This document shows positions 53,374 through 61,322 of a stretch of DNA of 64,000 nucleotides, in pieces; within the stretch, counting starts at the first letter, position 1, and every line of letters begins with the position of its first letter. This stretch comes from Owenweeksia sp964619125 (GTDB lineage Bacteria; Bacteroidota; Bacteroidia; Flavobacteriales; Schleiferiaceae). The stretch lies in contig CAZUCA010000009.1 in assembly GCA_964619125.1 (NCBI GenBank), positions 8,288 through 72,287 of the forward strand, written 5' to 3'. A model generated the notes under the pieces. That model saw only the letters and a program-made list of their open reading frames with translations, was not told the origin of the DNA and made no database searches. A program made the position numbers and the translations under genes.

Positions 53374-53409
53374 GTCATTAAGGGGGGAATGCAAGCCAGG
53401 TTGGATTGG

Positions 53410-53976
53410 CTACTTTTTGTTGTGCTGGTTCATGGCGATATCAGCACCGGCGAGGGCATAGGTTTTAATTGCCTCGGCGGCTTCCTCTATGCGCTGTTGC
53501 AGATCCTTTTCCTGTTCGGCTGACCATTCACCCAAAACGTAGTCAATCTGGCCACCACGGGGGTAGTCATTGCCGATGCCAAAGCGCAGACGGGCATAAT
53601 CCTGCCGGCCCAGCACCTGCTGGATACTCTTAAGGCCGTTGTGGCCGCCATCGCTGCCCTTTTTCTTAAGGCGGATAGCACCAAAGGGAAGGGCCACTTC
53701 ATCGACCAGGACCAGTAAATTCTGTAAGGGTATTTTTTCCTGCTGCAGCCAGTAGTTGATCGCCTTGCCACTGAGATTCATATAGGTGGAGGGCTTGAGC
53801 AGGATCAGCTCTTTGTTTTTGAGCTTGAGATGGGCTATGTCGCCATAGCGCTGGCTACTAAAAGAAATACTGGACGCCCCGGCCAGGGCATCCAGTATCT
53901 TAAAACCAATATTATGGCGGGTATTAGCGTACTCCTCACCGATATTTCCCAATCCGGCTATGAGGTACTTCTTCAC
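53410..53976 (-). CDS. pth: peptidyl-tRNA hydrolase
   Basis: This 188-residue enzyme frees tRNA from dropped peptidyl-tRNA. The catalytic His is in YANTRHNIGFK, followed by KPSTYMNLSGKA, LVDEVALPFGAIRLKKKGSDGGHNGLKSI and RLRFGIGNDYP. The start is a GTG at 53976. It lies 11 bp after the L25 gene stop, the usual pairing in bacteria. Confidence 0.95.
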   Translation of the reverse strand: MKKYLIAGLGNIGEEYANTRHNIGFKILDALAGASSISFSSQRYGDIAHLKLKNKELILLKPSTYMNLSGKAINYWLQQEKIPLQNLLVLVDEVALPFGAIRLKKKGSDGGHNGLKSIQQVLGRQDYARLRFGIGNDYPRGGQIDYVLGEWSAEQEKDLQQRIEEAAEAIKTYALAGADIAMNQHNKK

Positions 53977-53987
53977 CCTAATATGAT

Positions 53988-54638
53988 TTAGGCTTCGGCA
54001 GCAGCCTCTTTAGACTCTTCGCCGCCTTCAGCTGAAGCTTCAGCACCTTCTTCGCCTTCTTCACCCTCTTCTTCATCCTCTTCATCAAGGACGGCGTTAC
54101 GGGCAGTTTGAATAAGGCAGATGGTACGGGTGTCTTCGTGGTCGATCACATAACCGTCGGTTTTGATATCCTGAACGCGGATAGTCTGACCGATACGCAG
54201 GTTTTCGATGTTGATTTCGATGTGACCGGGAAGGTTTTCTTCAGTAGCCTTAACTCTGAGCTTGCGCAGGTTAACCTTAAGGCGACCACCGTTACGCACA
54301 CCACGGGCGTTACCCATCAGGATAACAGGCACCTGGATGGTGATGGTTTTGCCGGGTACCAGCTCAAGGAAGTCAACGTGCTCCACCTCGTCAGTTACGG
54401 GGTGATACTGCACGTCGCGGATTACCGCGTTATAGGTTTTGCCGTCAACGGCAATTTCCACCTTGTATACCTCCGGGGTGAACAACAGGGTTTTGAAACT
54501 CACTTCGTCAGTAGAGAAGTGGATAGTTTCTTCGCCTCCGTAAATCACGCAAGGTACCTTGTTCTCCCTGCGGAGCTGCTTAGCGCCTTTAGAGCCCAGT
54601 TCCGTTCTGGCAGCACCTTCGATGGCTATGGTTTTCAT
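53988..54638 (-). CDS. rplY: 50S ribosomal protein L25/general stress protein Ctc
   Basis: This 216-residue protein has the L25 N-terminal domain (EGAARTELGSKGAKQLRRE, VPCVIYGG) that binds 5S rRNA, then the beta domain of the long Ctc form (VNLRKLRVKATEENLPGHIEINIENL). It ends in an acidic low-complexity tail rich in Glu and Ala, common in Bacteroidota L25. It follows prs by 15 bp. Confidence 0.94.
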   Translation of the reverse strand: MKTIAIEGAARTELGSKGAKQLRRENKVPCVIYGGEETIHFSTDEVSFKTLLFTPEVYKVEIAVDGKTYNAVIRDVQYHPVTDEVEHVDFLELVPGKTITIQVPVILMGNARGVRNGGRLKVNLRKLRVKATEENLPGHIEINIENLRIGQTIRVQDIKTDGYVIDHEDTRTICLIQTARNAVLDEEDEEEGEEGEEGAEASAEGGEESKEAAAEA

Positions 54639-54653
54639 CTTTACTTGTTTTTA

Positions 54654-55586
54654 TTACTCTAAAAAGTGTGAACTTATGGATTCGTGATGATGAACTTTCT
54701 GCATTACATTGGCAAAAAGCTCAGCCACCGAAATCACTTTTACTTTATCCGGTAAGGAGTCATGGGGGATGGTGTCAGTAATCACCAGCTCCTTGAGCTT
54801 GGATTTCTGTACGCGCTCCATGGCTTTGCCAGAGAGCACCCCATGGGTACAGTAAGCGGTTACGCTTAGCGCTCCTTTCTCCATTAACATATCGGCCGCC
54901 TTGGTAAGGGTGCCGGCCGTGTCTATCATATCATCAATCAATACCACATTGCGACCTTCCACATTACCGATTACGGTCATCTTGTCGATCACATTGGCTT
55001 TTTTGCGCTGCTTGTAGCAAATCACCACTTCGCTTTCGAGCCACTTGGCGTAGTTGTTGGCTCTTTTAGAACCTCCCATATCCGGTGAAGCAATGGTCAG
55101 GTTGTCCAGACCAAGATTCTTGATGTGGGGTACAAAGAGCGAGGAGGCAAACACGTGATCAACCGGTACCTCAAAGAAGCCCTGAATCTGATCGGCGTGC
55201 AGGTCCATCGTCATAATACGGGTAGCACCGGCAGCAGTAAGGAGGTTAGCCACCATCTTGGCGCCTATCGGTACCCGGGGCTTGTCCTTGCGATCCTGGC
55301 GGGCCCAGCCGAAATAAGGCATAATCACCGTAATGTGCTTGGCCGAGGCACGCTTGGCAGCATCAATCATCAGCAGCAATTCCATCAGGTTTTCGGTAGG
55401 GGGCTGGGTGCTGCCCACCAAAAACACGCGACCGCCGCGCACAGTCTCTTCAAAGGAAGGCTGAAACTCACCGTCACTGAAGGCGGTAATCTCAATATTG
55501 CCCAACGGCTGGCCATAGGCTTCCGCCATGCGCTCCGCTAATTTCCTCGAACTGCGTACAGCAAAAATCTTTGCTTGTGGTACCAC
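54654..55586 (-). CDS. prs: ribose-phosphate pyrophosphokinase
   Basis: This 310-residue enzyme makes PRPP from ribose-5-phosphate and ATP, for nucleotides, His, Trp and NAD. It has the ATP loop YFGWARQDRKDKPRVPIGAK, DLHADQIQGFF and the PRPP loop VVLIDDMIDTAGTL. The start is a GTG at 55586 preceded by AAGGAA, the best fit to the family N-terminus. The leader has a small hairpin (GCCCT/AGGGC, 55619-55635) between the promoter and the start. Confidence 0.95.
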   Translation of the reverse strand: MVPQAKIFAVRSSRKLAERMAEAYGQPLGNIEITAFSDGEFQPSFEETVRGGRVFLVGSTQPPTENLMELLLMIDAAKRASAKHITVIMPYFGWARQDRKDKPRVPIGAKMVANLLTAAGATRIMTMDLHADQIQGFFEVPVDHVFASSLFVPHIKNLGLDNLTIASPDMGGSKRANNYAKWLESEVVICYKQRKKANVIDKMTVIGNVEGRNVVLIDDMIDTAGTLTKAADMLMEKGALSVTAYCTHGVLSGKAMERVQKSKLKELVITDTIPHDSLPDKVKVISVAELFANVMQKVHHHESISSHFLE

Positions 55587-55637
55587 TTCCTTAATACTTT
55601 GGTATTGATTAGTTTAAATGCCCTCAAAAAAGGGCTG

Positions 55638-55645
55638 CAAATGTA
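55638..55645 (-). promoter_or_regulatory. -7 box of the prs-rplY-pth operon
   Basis: The minus strand reads TACATTTG, an exact TAnnTTTG match, 51 bases before the prs GTG. A leader hairpin lies immediately downstream. Confidence 0.5.
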
Positions 55646-55732
55646 AATAATTATTCGGGAAGAAATAAAAATTATCCACAAGGCTTTTTGAAAAAGCTGT
55701 ACACTTATTTTGATTTGTTCGCTGGCAATGAC

Positions 55733-55740
55733 TAATTTTG
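55733..55740 (+). promoter_or_regulatory. candidate -7 box upstream of tRNA-Leu
   Basis: TAATTTTG is an exact TAnnTTTG match, with TTG 15 bases upstream (55715-55717). The tRNA starts 126 bases later, so a long 5-prime leader with heptamer repeats would be removed. Confidence 0.4.
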
Positions 55741-55770
55741 CCGCCCGCAAACGCGAATTGAAGGAGCAAA

Positions 55771-55862
55771 GTTAAAGGTTTGAAGCGTTGCCGCCTATAA
55801 GGGGGCTAACTTTAAAACCTTGAACCCTGTCTGCCGACAGGCAGGCTTACAACTTTCAACCA
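55771..55862. repeat. heptamer-type repeat arrays in opposite orientations plus a palindrome
   Basis: Plus-strand units GTTAAAG, GTTTGAAG at 55771-55785. Minus-strand units GTTCAAG, GTTTTAAA, GTTAG at 55806-55825, and GTTGAAA, GTTGTAA at 55847-55861. A 20-base imperfect palindrome built on CTGCC/GGCAG lies at 55826-55845. The orientation (left array plus, right array minus) is the same as around the four-helix-bundle gene, but no gene lies between. Confidence 0.55.
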
Positions 55863-55866
55863 CCGC

Positions 55867-55948
55867 GCCCAGGTGGCGGAATTGGTAGACGCGTTGGTCT
55901 CAAACACCAATATCTTCGGATGTACCGGTTCGACTCCGGTCCTGGGCA
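55867..55948 (+). tRNA. tRNA-Leu (anticodon CAA)
   Basis: An 82-base class II tRNA. The acceptor stem GCCCAGG pairs with CCTGGGC, followed by discriminator A. The D region is GGCGGAATTGGTAGACGC. The anticodon arm TTGGT-CTCAAAC-ACCAA reads CAA, for codon UUG. A long variable arm and the T arm ACCGG-TTCGACT-CCGGT follow. CCA is not encoded. A strong terminator follows five bases later. Confidence 0.95.
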
Positions 55949-55951
55949 CTG

Positions 55952-55983
55952 AAAAACGCCCCGACTTTCGTCGGGGCGTTTTT
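55952..55983 (+). terminator. intrinsic terminator of tRNA-Leu
   Basis: A 14-bp perfect stem, AAAAACGCCCCGAC/GTCGGGGCGTTTTT, with loop TTTC. Confidence 0.85.
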
Positions 55984-56026
55984 GTTTTAAGGCTCTAAGG
56001 TTTTAAGGTTTTAAAGTTTCAAGGTT
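55984..56026. repeat. tandem octamer repeat
   Basis: Five tandem units on the plus strand: GTTTTAAG, GCTCTAAG, GTTTTAAG, GTTTTAAA, GTTTCAAG, then a partial GTTG. They resemble the heptamer units elsewhere in the window but are one base longer. Confidence 0.65.
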
Positions 56027-56120
56027 GTACGGGGGCCTCTCAATCCCAATTTTGGCTGTTGGCTCGGGTTAATATCTGATAGGATCTCACTAGGTTTTTC
56101 AAAGAGTTGATTGGTATGTT

Positions 56121-56283
56121 CATTTTGGCTTGACCCAAAACGAACCAAAAAGTCAAGAAGCTTTCAAGGAAATTTCCGGCTAATGCCGGAAACGCTGGAA
56201 TTTATCGCTTCATGCGTTGCCCTCCCTTGCTCGGGCCGCAATGTCACTCAATTCTGCGCTATTTCTGTGAAAGCTTCGGCCTA
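56121..56283. repeat. dispersed non-coding repeat, copy R1
   Basis: It begins near TTTTGGCTTGACCCAAAA and continues with AAGAAGCTTTCAAGG, a TTTCCGGC/GCCGGAAA hairpin and a GCCCTC-CTCGGGCCGCAAT segment. From 56155 on it is strongly similar to 58891-59014, and its last 65 bases match 58256-58319. It ends right at the DUF885 stop codon. Confidence 0.65.
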
Positions 56284-57591
56284 TTACTCAGATTCCTCAG
56301 CGGTAAGCCTCCCCGCCGTATTGGGTGTGCTCAGCAGCTCCTTAAACACGGCCCACCTTCTGTCCGGATTATCGGCAGTACCACCTTTGCTTTCCACATA
56401 ATGCGCAACCAGGTCCTTACCCAGGTTGTAGTTGATCACGTAGCTACGATACTGCTCCATAAAGCGGGTGCGTTGCAGGGCACGGTCGGGGGCCATCAGG
56501 GCGTATTTCTCCAGCCAGGCAGCGGCCTCCTCCCGGCTCCAGTCGCCATTGAGGAACCTGCGCGCCGCTTCGTTGCCGGCGTAGTTTAGTTTATCCACCA
56601 GGCCCAGCACCTGATAGTACTGATCGGCCCTGGCGGTATCGAGACCGGCCAGTGGGAAGAGCACTTCCTTCTCAAAGGCTATTCTTTCCTGTCCGGGAAA
56701 AGCCACTTCGATGCCGTAATTGGCGCTGCCCTCGGCAATGAGCGATTGCGGGGAGAAGAGGGGGTACACCGAAAATTCCTTCCAGCCGAGGCTGTCTACC
56801 AAGTGCTGTTCGAGCAAGGCGTTAAACACATGGTGTCCGGGGTAGCCCTCGTGTGACGCCAGGTCGATGGCACGCTGGATGTAAATGGGAAAGTCGGTGT
56901 TGATCTGAATCAGGCTTTGGGCATTGCCCTGGTAGTAGTTGTAGCCGCTCCAGCTCTTGTCGGTGACGTATTCCAACTTAAAGTTTTCCTTTTCCGGCAG
57001 ATTTATATAGTGGTTTGTGCGCTTACGGGCCTCTTTAATGGCAGCCTGAAAAACAGCATCAAGCCTGTCTTTGGGGATAATGAAATCTTCCGTAAAGCGG
57101 TGATAACGGCTTTGGATATCGCCTTCGCCCGGCAGTGCCTGGTCCAGTTGAGTGAGGAGGCTGTCGAAGTGGGCGCGGTTGAAGTGGGGCGGCACGGCAT
57201 CATAGAGAAGTTTGGCTTCCTCATCAAAACTGTAAGTTTTGCCACTCATCATCTCCAGCTTAGTCTTTACCGCCGTAAGTTGCTTGCGAAACATCAGCAG
57301 GCGCTCTTTTTCCAGCTGCGAGTAATTAGCGGTGTTCACCTGCAGGCTGAGTTCCAGCAGGGAGTCCGTGCGGGCAATCAGTGCAGCGGCGGGCAGTTCA
57401 GCGGCGCGCTCAGCCTTGGGTTGCCATTCTGCCGGACCGTAATAGGCATCGACAAAATCGTCGTCGTACTGTCCGATCTCCAGTACCAGGCGTACATAGT
57501 CTTCACTGAGTTTGTCCATGTGGGGGAGTTGTGGTTGGGTGCCACATGACAAGCGGGCGGCGATGATAGCAAGGAAAATAAGAGGGCGCAT
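56284..57591 (-). CDS. DUF885 family lipoprotein, probable zinc peptidase-like
   Basis: This 435-residue protein has a short lipoprotein signal (lipid on Cys16 in ARLSCGTQ). Its metalloprotease-like motif HEGYPGHH is at 247-254, with a later Glu in LIAEGSANYGIEVAFP, as in DUF885 proteins. The HExxH-type arrangement suggests a zinc peptidase acting in the periplasm or at the surface; the substrate is unknown. The stop codon lies at the edge of repeat R1, so the C-terminus may have been reshaped by it. Confidence 0.85.
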   Translation of the reverse strand: MRPLIFLAIIAARLSCGTQPQLPHMDKLSEDYVRLVLEIGQYDDDFVDAYYGPAEWQPKAERAAELPAAALIARTDSLLELSLQVNTANYSQLEKERLLMFRKQLTAVKTKLEMMSGKTYSFDEEAKLLYDAVPPHFNRAHFDSLLTQLDQALPGEGDIQSRYHRFTEDFIIPKDRLDAVFQAAIKEARKRTNHYINLPEKENFKLEYVTDKSWSGYNYYQGNAQSLIQINTDFPIYIQRAIDLASHEGYPGHHVFNALLEQHLVDSLGWKEFSVYPLFSPQSLIAEGSANYGIEVAFPGQERIAFEKEVLFPLAGLDTARADQYYQVLGLVDKLNYAGNEAARRFLNGDWSREEAAAWLEKYALMAPDRALQRTRFMEQYRSYVINYNLGKDLVAHYVESKGGTADNPDRRWAVFKELLSTPNTAGRLTAEESE

Positions 57592-57814
57592 AAATAGTGC
57601 TTTGGGGGCTAAGTTAAGAAAGCCTCATTTGGTACGCGCGCCTGTGAGCAGACAGAAATACCGCATTTGGAGTATTGCAGGGATGCGCCCGTATTCATTG
57701 CTTTGACCCCTGAAAATATGTCGGTCTGTTACTAACCCTCTGGTAAAACCCAGGCATTTTTCCCACCCTGAATTCTGCTACTTTAATATTGTTGTCAGGC
57801 TATTTGCCTTGCTC

Positions 57815-58243
57815 ATGATACACTCTGCGCTCAAGTCAATTATGATGCTGGCCGGACTGCTGCTGATTTCCTGTAAAGAGGATCAGGGGGAGTCTGAAAG
57901 CGCTACCATGGTTCCGCTGGAAGAGCAGGCTATTACTTCGGTTTCCGGCATCGAGGATGGATTGGGTTTTGTGAAAATCACCGCCGTGGGGGCCGAAAGT
58001 ATGGCTAGCCTCAGCTTTAAGTGGAGCAACGGCGTTACTGGTCCTGAGCTGCGAGGGGTGGCCCCCGGCCGCTACAGTGTAACCATCAGCAATGGCCGGG
58101 GCTTCATGCATCAGGATTTTGATCTTGCCCACCCAGTGGATTCTGAAAGTAAATCAGCGCCAGTACCCCCGGCAGAAAGCGCGGGGGATGAAGATCACTT
58201 CCAGTGGTTTAGTCCGCGAGGCAGTGCCCGGTTTGAGTATTGA
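57815..58243 (+). CDS. small lipoprotein with a single SprB-like repeat
   Basis: This 142-residue protein has a lipoprotein signal (lipid on Cys20 in LLISCKED). The core MASLSFKWSNGVTGPELRGVAPGRYSVTISN resembles one unit of the SprB-type repeats of gliding-motility adhesins. The same unit occurs in the lipoprotein at 62453 (MSSLSFKWSNGDSGPALYNVEPGIYTVTVTN). The C-terminus is short and ends near repeat R2. The function is unknown. The ATG at 57815 is preferred over a TTG six bases earlier. Confidence 0.65.
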   Translation: MIHSALKSIMMLAGLLLISCKEDQGESESATMVPLEEQAITSVSGIEDGLGFVKITAVGAESMASLSFKWSNGVTGPELRGVAPGRYSVTISNGRGFMHQDFDLAHPVDSESKSAPVPPAESAGDEDHFQWFSPRGSARFEY

Positions 58244-58255
58244 CAATTTTCTGTG

Positions 58256-58319
58256 CCGCCCTCGCTCGCTCGGGCCGCAATTCCGCTCCATCCTGCGCTA
58301 TCTCTGCGAAAACTTCGTT
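58256..58319. repeat. dispersed non-coding repeat, copy R2
   Basis: It matches the last 65 bases of R1 and the corresponding part of R3 (core CTCGGGCCGCAATTCCGCTC). Confidence 0.6.
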
Positions 58320-58890
58320 TAAAACCGTCATTTATTATAACAATTAACCCCTCAGGCATAGACCTTTGCTTAGGTTCCGTTGCATCTGCGGTTGGCCAGC
58401 TTCGTCCTTTTAGAATTTCTGTCAGAAAACAAGGTGATCGCTAGCCGATATATGAGAAACCCACGAGTGAAGCTTAGACTGTGGATGTATAGATTTTGAA
58501 ACTAAACTGCGAAACGGCTTGGGTTTTGGGAGGCTAAGGGAGCCGTAGTTTTCAAAGTAATTTTAAGCGGCCTTGATCTTTTGTTGCTTTTGGATCAAGC
58601 CAAAAGCAAAGCATCAACTTTTGTAACCCCCTTTGGCCTTGACAAATTTTAAAGGGCTGGAGCTGGCTAAGGGTCACGAACTGACTCGACGGCTACTTTT
58701 GCTAAAACCATTGGTTAGCCTTAGCCTTAAAGTACTGGTGTTTGCTTCCTTGTTGTCTTGACCTTGCTCCGCCGAAGCTACGCGAAGGCGAAGCCCAAAA
58801 CCCAGCCCGACTGAGTCGTTCTGGCGGGGAACCAAAAACTCACCGTGTGCCGTAAACGGCCCGCCACGCAATAGGTGGCACGGTGCATGG

Positions 58891-59014
58891 CAAGAAGCTT
58901 TCAAGGAGATTTCCGGCTTTGCCGGAACCGCTAGAATGTAGCGCTTCATGCGTCGCCCTCGCTCACTCGGCCGTAATTCCGCTCCATCCTGTGCTATCTC
59001 TGGGAAGGCTGCGG
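58891..59014. repeat. dispersed non-coding repeat, copy R3
   Basis: It starts CAAGAAGCTTTCAAGG, then a TTTCCGGC/GCCGGAA hairpin, and continues through the segment shared with R1 and R2. Confidence 0.65.
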
Positions 59015-59047
59015 TTGCTCAATGTGAGTAAGAAAACAAACTACCCA

Positions 59048-60898
59048 TTAGCTCTGAATATAACGCTGCACAAAATCGGCAAAAACCTGCTTGTGTTTTT
59101 CCAGATCCAATTCAGGTGAAACCGACACCCGCGCGATATAATCTTTATCCTCCTCCTTGGTGGTGCCCTGGGTGGAAGTAGCGGGGATAGTCCAGTAGCA
59201 ACCCTTCAGCTGGCCATAGCTTACGCAGTACTTGCTTTCTTCCGCGATCTCACTGATCATCATATTGATCAGACGCAGGTTGAGCTCCCGCTTATGGGCT
59301 TCTCGTTCCTGGGGGGTGTCACCTTTAGTGGGGAGGTCGAGGGAAAATACGGAGGGGGTAAAGCCTTGCTGCGTCAGCTCTTCCGACACAAAGTTGATTT
59401 TAGCGGCGGGCAGAGTTTCCTTGATAAAGTTTACAAACTCACGCGTATTGCGGTAAGCATCGGCAATGCGCTGGTTCATGGAGGGCAGGTTTTCGGCGAG
59501 GATCTGCGTTTGCAGGGGGGTAGCCTCATTGTCGCAAAGCTGCAAATGCTTTGCGAGCTTGGGCATTAAATCCGCTGCCTGCTGGTTGGCGACCACGTAG
59601 CCGGCGGTGGCTTTACCGCCACTGGGGAACTTTGAGCCGCTCACATAAGAGAGGGTGCGGATACCGGCGAGGATGCCCTGCTCACTTAAAAACTGCACAT
59701 TTGGGCAGAAGGTCTGATCGAGGATGAATACCGGATCCACGGCAGGCTTGCCTGCCGGCGTCTGGCGCTTTGCGCCCAGGGCCGCTCTCAGTTTTTCAAG
59801 GTCAGGAACTTCTACACGCGGGTTGGTGGGGATTTCGGCAATGATGTAGGGCACCGCATCTGTTTCGGCGACCTGATCAAGCACCTGGTCGATGCTTTGT
59901 ACCATATCATTGTCACCATCTACCGGCAGGTCCATAATGCCCACACGCGGATGGGCAGCGGCCACGCGGCGCGCCTGGTCGTTGGTGCCACCGTAGCAGT
60001 TGGGGGGCACAATTATTTTAATGTCTTTAGTGGGGTGCTTTGCCAGGGCATCATCTACCAGCCCCATCATAATGGCGTACTGCACCGACAGGCCCGACGA
60101 TCCCAACAGGGCATCTACCTGGGTAGCGGTAATTTCGCGGAGGCTCGCCAGCACCTTAGCCTTATTTTTTTCAAAGGTGTTAGTCTCAGTTTGGCTGGTC
60201 ATCCCCAGCAGCGATTGTAAGGCGGTGTAGCAGTTGGCGGGTGTCATGGCGATGCTTTCACGGCGGCGCAGGTGCTGAATGGCGGGCACGTAGCTGTGGT
60301 TTTCCTGACCATACACGTAAATCACACTGCCCAATCCGGCGTGGGTGCTAAGTTGGAAGTCAATCCCCTCAATGCGTCCCGGAGCGGTTATTTCCTCCTG
60401 CGCTGAAATGAGCAGGTTACTGCCGTTAAAGGCAGCAATTTCCTCACCGGGCTGCCAGGGCTGTAGTTCAAAGTGGTAGCCGTATACACTTTTCAGCGTT
60501 TCGGGGTCAAAGGCTGCCGGTAATTCACCCTGGTAGAGAATGCGTGTGTTCTTCTGCTCAAGCAGGTTTTTGCGCAGCACGGCCAGGATGGGCATGGTTT
60601 GCGAGGAAAAGCTGATCACCGCTTCCGGTTGCAGGCCGCTCAGTTTGGCCAGCGCCCATTCCAACAGGGTGGAGAGGGGGTGACCGAGGCGGATGTAGTC
60701 ATAGGCGGTAGGCAGGGCCTCAAGGCTGGCGCGGTCGCTCTTGCCGTCGGCATATAGCTCTTCCAGCCGGTCGCTGAACTCGGTTTTAGCCAGCTCCTCC
60801 TTGTAGATATCGAGGCGGTGGGTGGTAAGTTTTATCCAATCGGTGGGAACCTTGGCCACTACTTCCTTCAGGTAATTGAACAGCTTTGGGTCTTTCAT
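59048..60898 (-). CDS. PLP-dependent enzyme of the Cys/Met metabolism (cystathionine gamma-synthase-like) family
   Basis: This 616-residue protein is longer than usual. An N-terminal stretch of about 200 residues precedes the PLP fold. The PLP domain shows AEIPTNPRVEVPDLEKL, FILDQTFCPN and the PLP-lysine region SYVSGSKFPSGGKATAGYVV. It probably acts on a homoserine ester, cystathionine or a related sulfur amino acid, but the reaction cannot be fixed. A codon stretch at 59741-59776 contains two adjacent hairpins. No sulfur gene is adjacent. Confidence 0.83.
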   Translation of the reverse strand: MKDPKLFNYLKEVVAKVPTDWIKLTTHRLDIYKEELAKTEFSDRLEELYADGKSDRASLEALPTAYDYIRLGHPLSTLLEWALAKLSGLQPEAVISFSSQTMPILAVLRKNLLEQKNTRILYQGELPAAFDPETLKSVYGYHFELQPWQPGEEIAAFNGSNLLISAQEEITAPGRIEGIDFQLSTHAGLGSVIYVYGQENHSYVPAIQHLRRRESIAMTPANCYTALQSLLGMTSQTETNTFEKNKAKVLASLREITATQVDALLGSSGLSVQYAIMMGLVDDALAKHPTKDIKIIVPPNCYGGTNDQARRVAAAHPRVGIMDLPVDGDNDMVQSIDQVLDQVAETDAVPYIIAEIPTNPRVEVPDLEKLRAALGAKRQTPAGKPAVDPVFILDQTFCPNVQFLSEQGILAGIRTLSYVSGSKFPSGGKATAGYVVANQQAADLMPKLAKHLQLCDNEATPLQTQILAENLPSMNQRIADAYRNTREFVNFIKETLPAAKINFVSEELTQQGFTPSVFSLDLPTKGDTPQEREAHKRELNLRLINMMISEIAEESKYCVSYGQLKGCYWTIPATSTQGTTKEEDKDYIARVSVSPELDLEKHKQVFADFVQRYIQS

Positions 60899-61322
60899 CG
60901 CTTCTGTTTTGCACTTGTGGCCGCGAAATTAAGAGTCTGCGCTGAGCTGAGAATACTTTGGGCGGGTTTATTCTCAGGGAGGCCGGCATGGTACTAAAAA
61001 AGGGCTGAAGTTAAAACGCTATCACCGCCAGTTGGCGCCTGCCCCGCTGGCCGATAAATACCCCAAATGTTGTATTGACCCATAGTGCAGCAGATATTTT
61101 ATTTGTAAGTACTCTGCCTTGGTAAGGCTGAAAGCTTGCCGGGGTCGGGCTCTACTCTGCTCTTAAACACCATCATTACTTCCTCAGAGTTTAATAATTC
61201 ACTTGCGGGGTCGGTAGCAGATAATGCGGTCCGATACCGGTTGCTCCCTGTGATTTTAGGTCAGGAGTCTTAAGCATTTCGGTACCGACAGAGTACTTTT
61301 TTTAAACGCAAAAACTGAAGTT
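60899..61322. other. 424-bp intergenic gap between divergent genes
   Basis: I see no gene or RNA here. It holds a near-consensus box at 60924-60931 (TAATTTCG on the minus strand) for the PLP enzyme, and a possible TACTTTTT just before the gene at 61323. Confidence 0.5.
60924..60931 (-). promoter_or_regulatory. candidate -7 box of the PLP-enzyme gene
   Basis: The minus strand reads TAATTTCG, one mismatch to TAnnTTTG, 25 bases before the ATG at 60898. The same TAATTTCG form is used at 49248. Confidence 0.35.

Larger units (their letters stand above)
58244..59047. other. 804-bp non-coding gap with repeat copies R2 and R3
   Basis: No convincing gene. It holds R2 (58256-58319) and R3 (58891-59014), matching R1 at 56.1 kb. 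A segment at 58571-58608 resembles, in inverted orientation, the TTTTGGCTTGA start of R1. Several frames exist but none has a start, length or composition that supports coding. It may be a site where repeated elements have accumulated. Confidence 0.6.

Noticed and set aside
55538..55750. 70-codon frame upstream of prs
   Set aside because: It covers the prs promoter and leader and has no protein-like features.
57378..57572. Frames antisense or shifted within the DUF885 gene
   Set aside because: They are shadows of a clear gene with HEGYPGHH and a signal peptide.
58674..58949. Minus-strand 91-codon frame between R2 and R3
   Set aside because: It overlaps the repeat region, has no conserved motif, and its composition follows the repeats rather than a protein.
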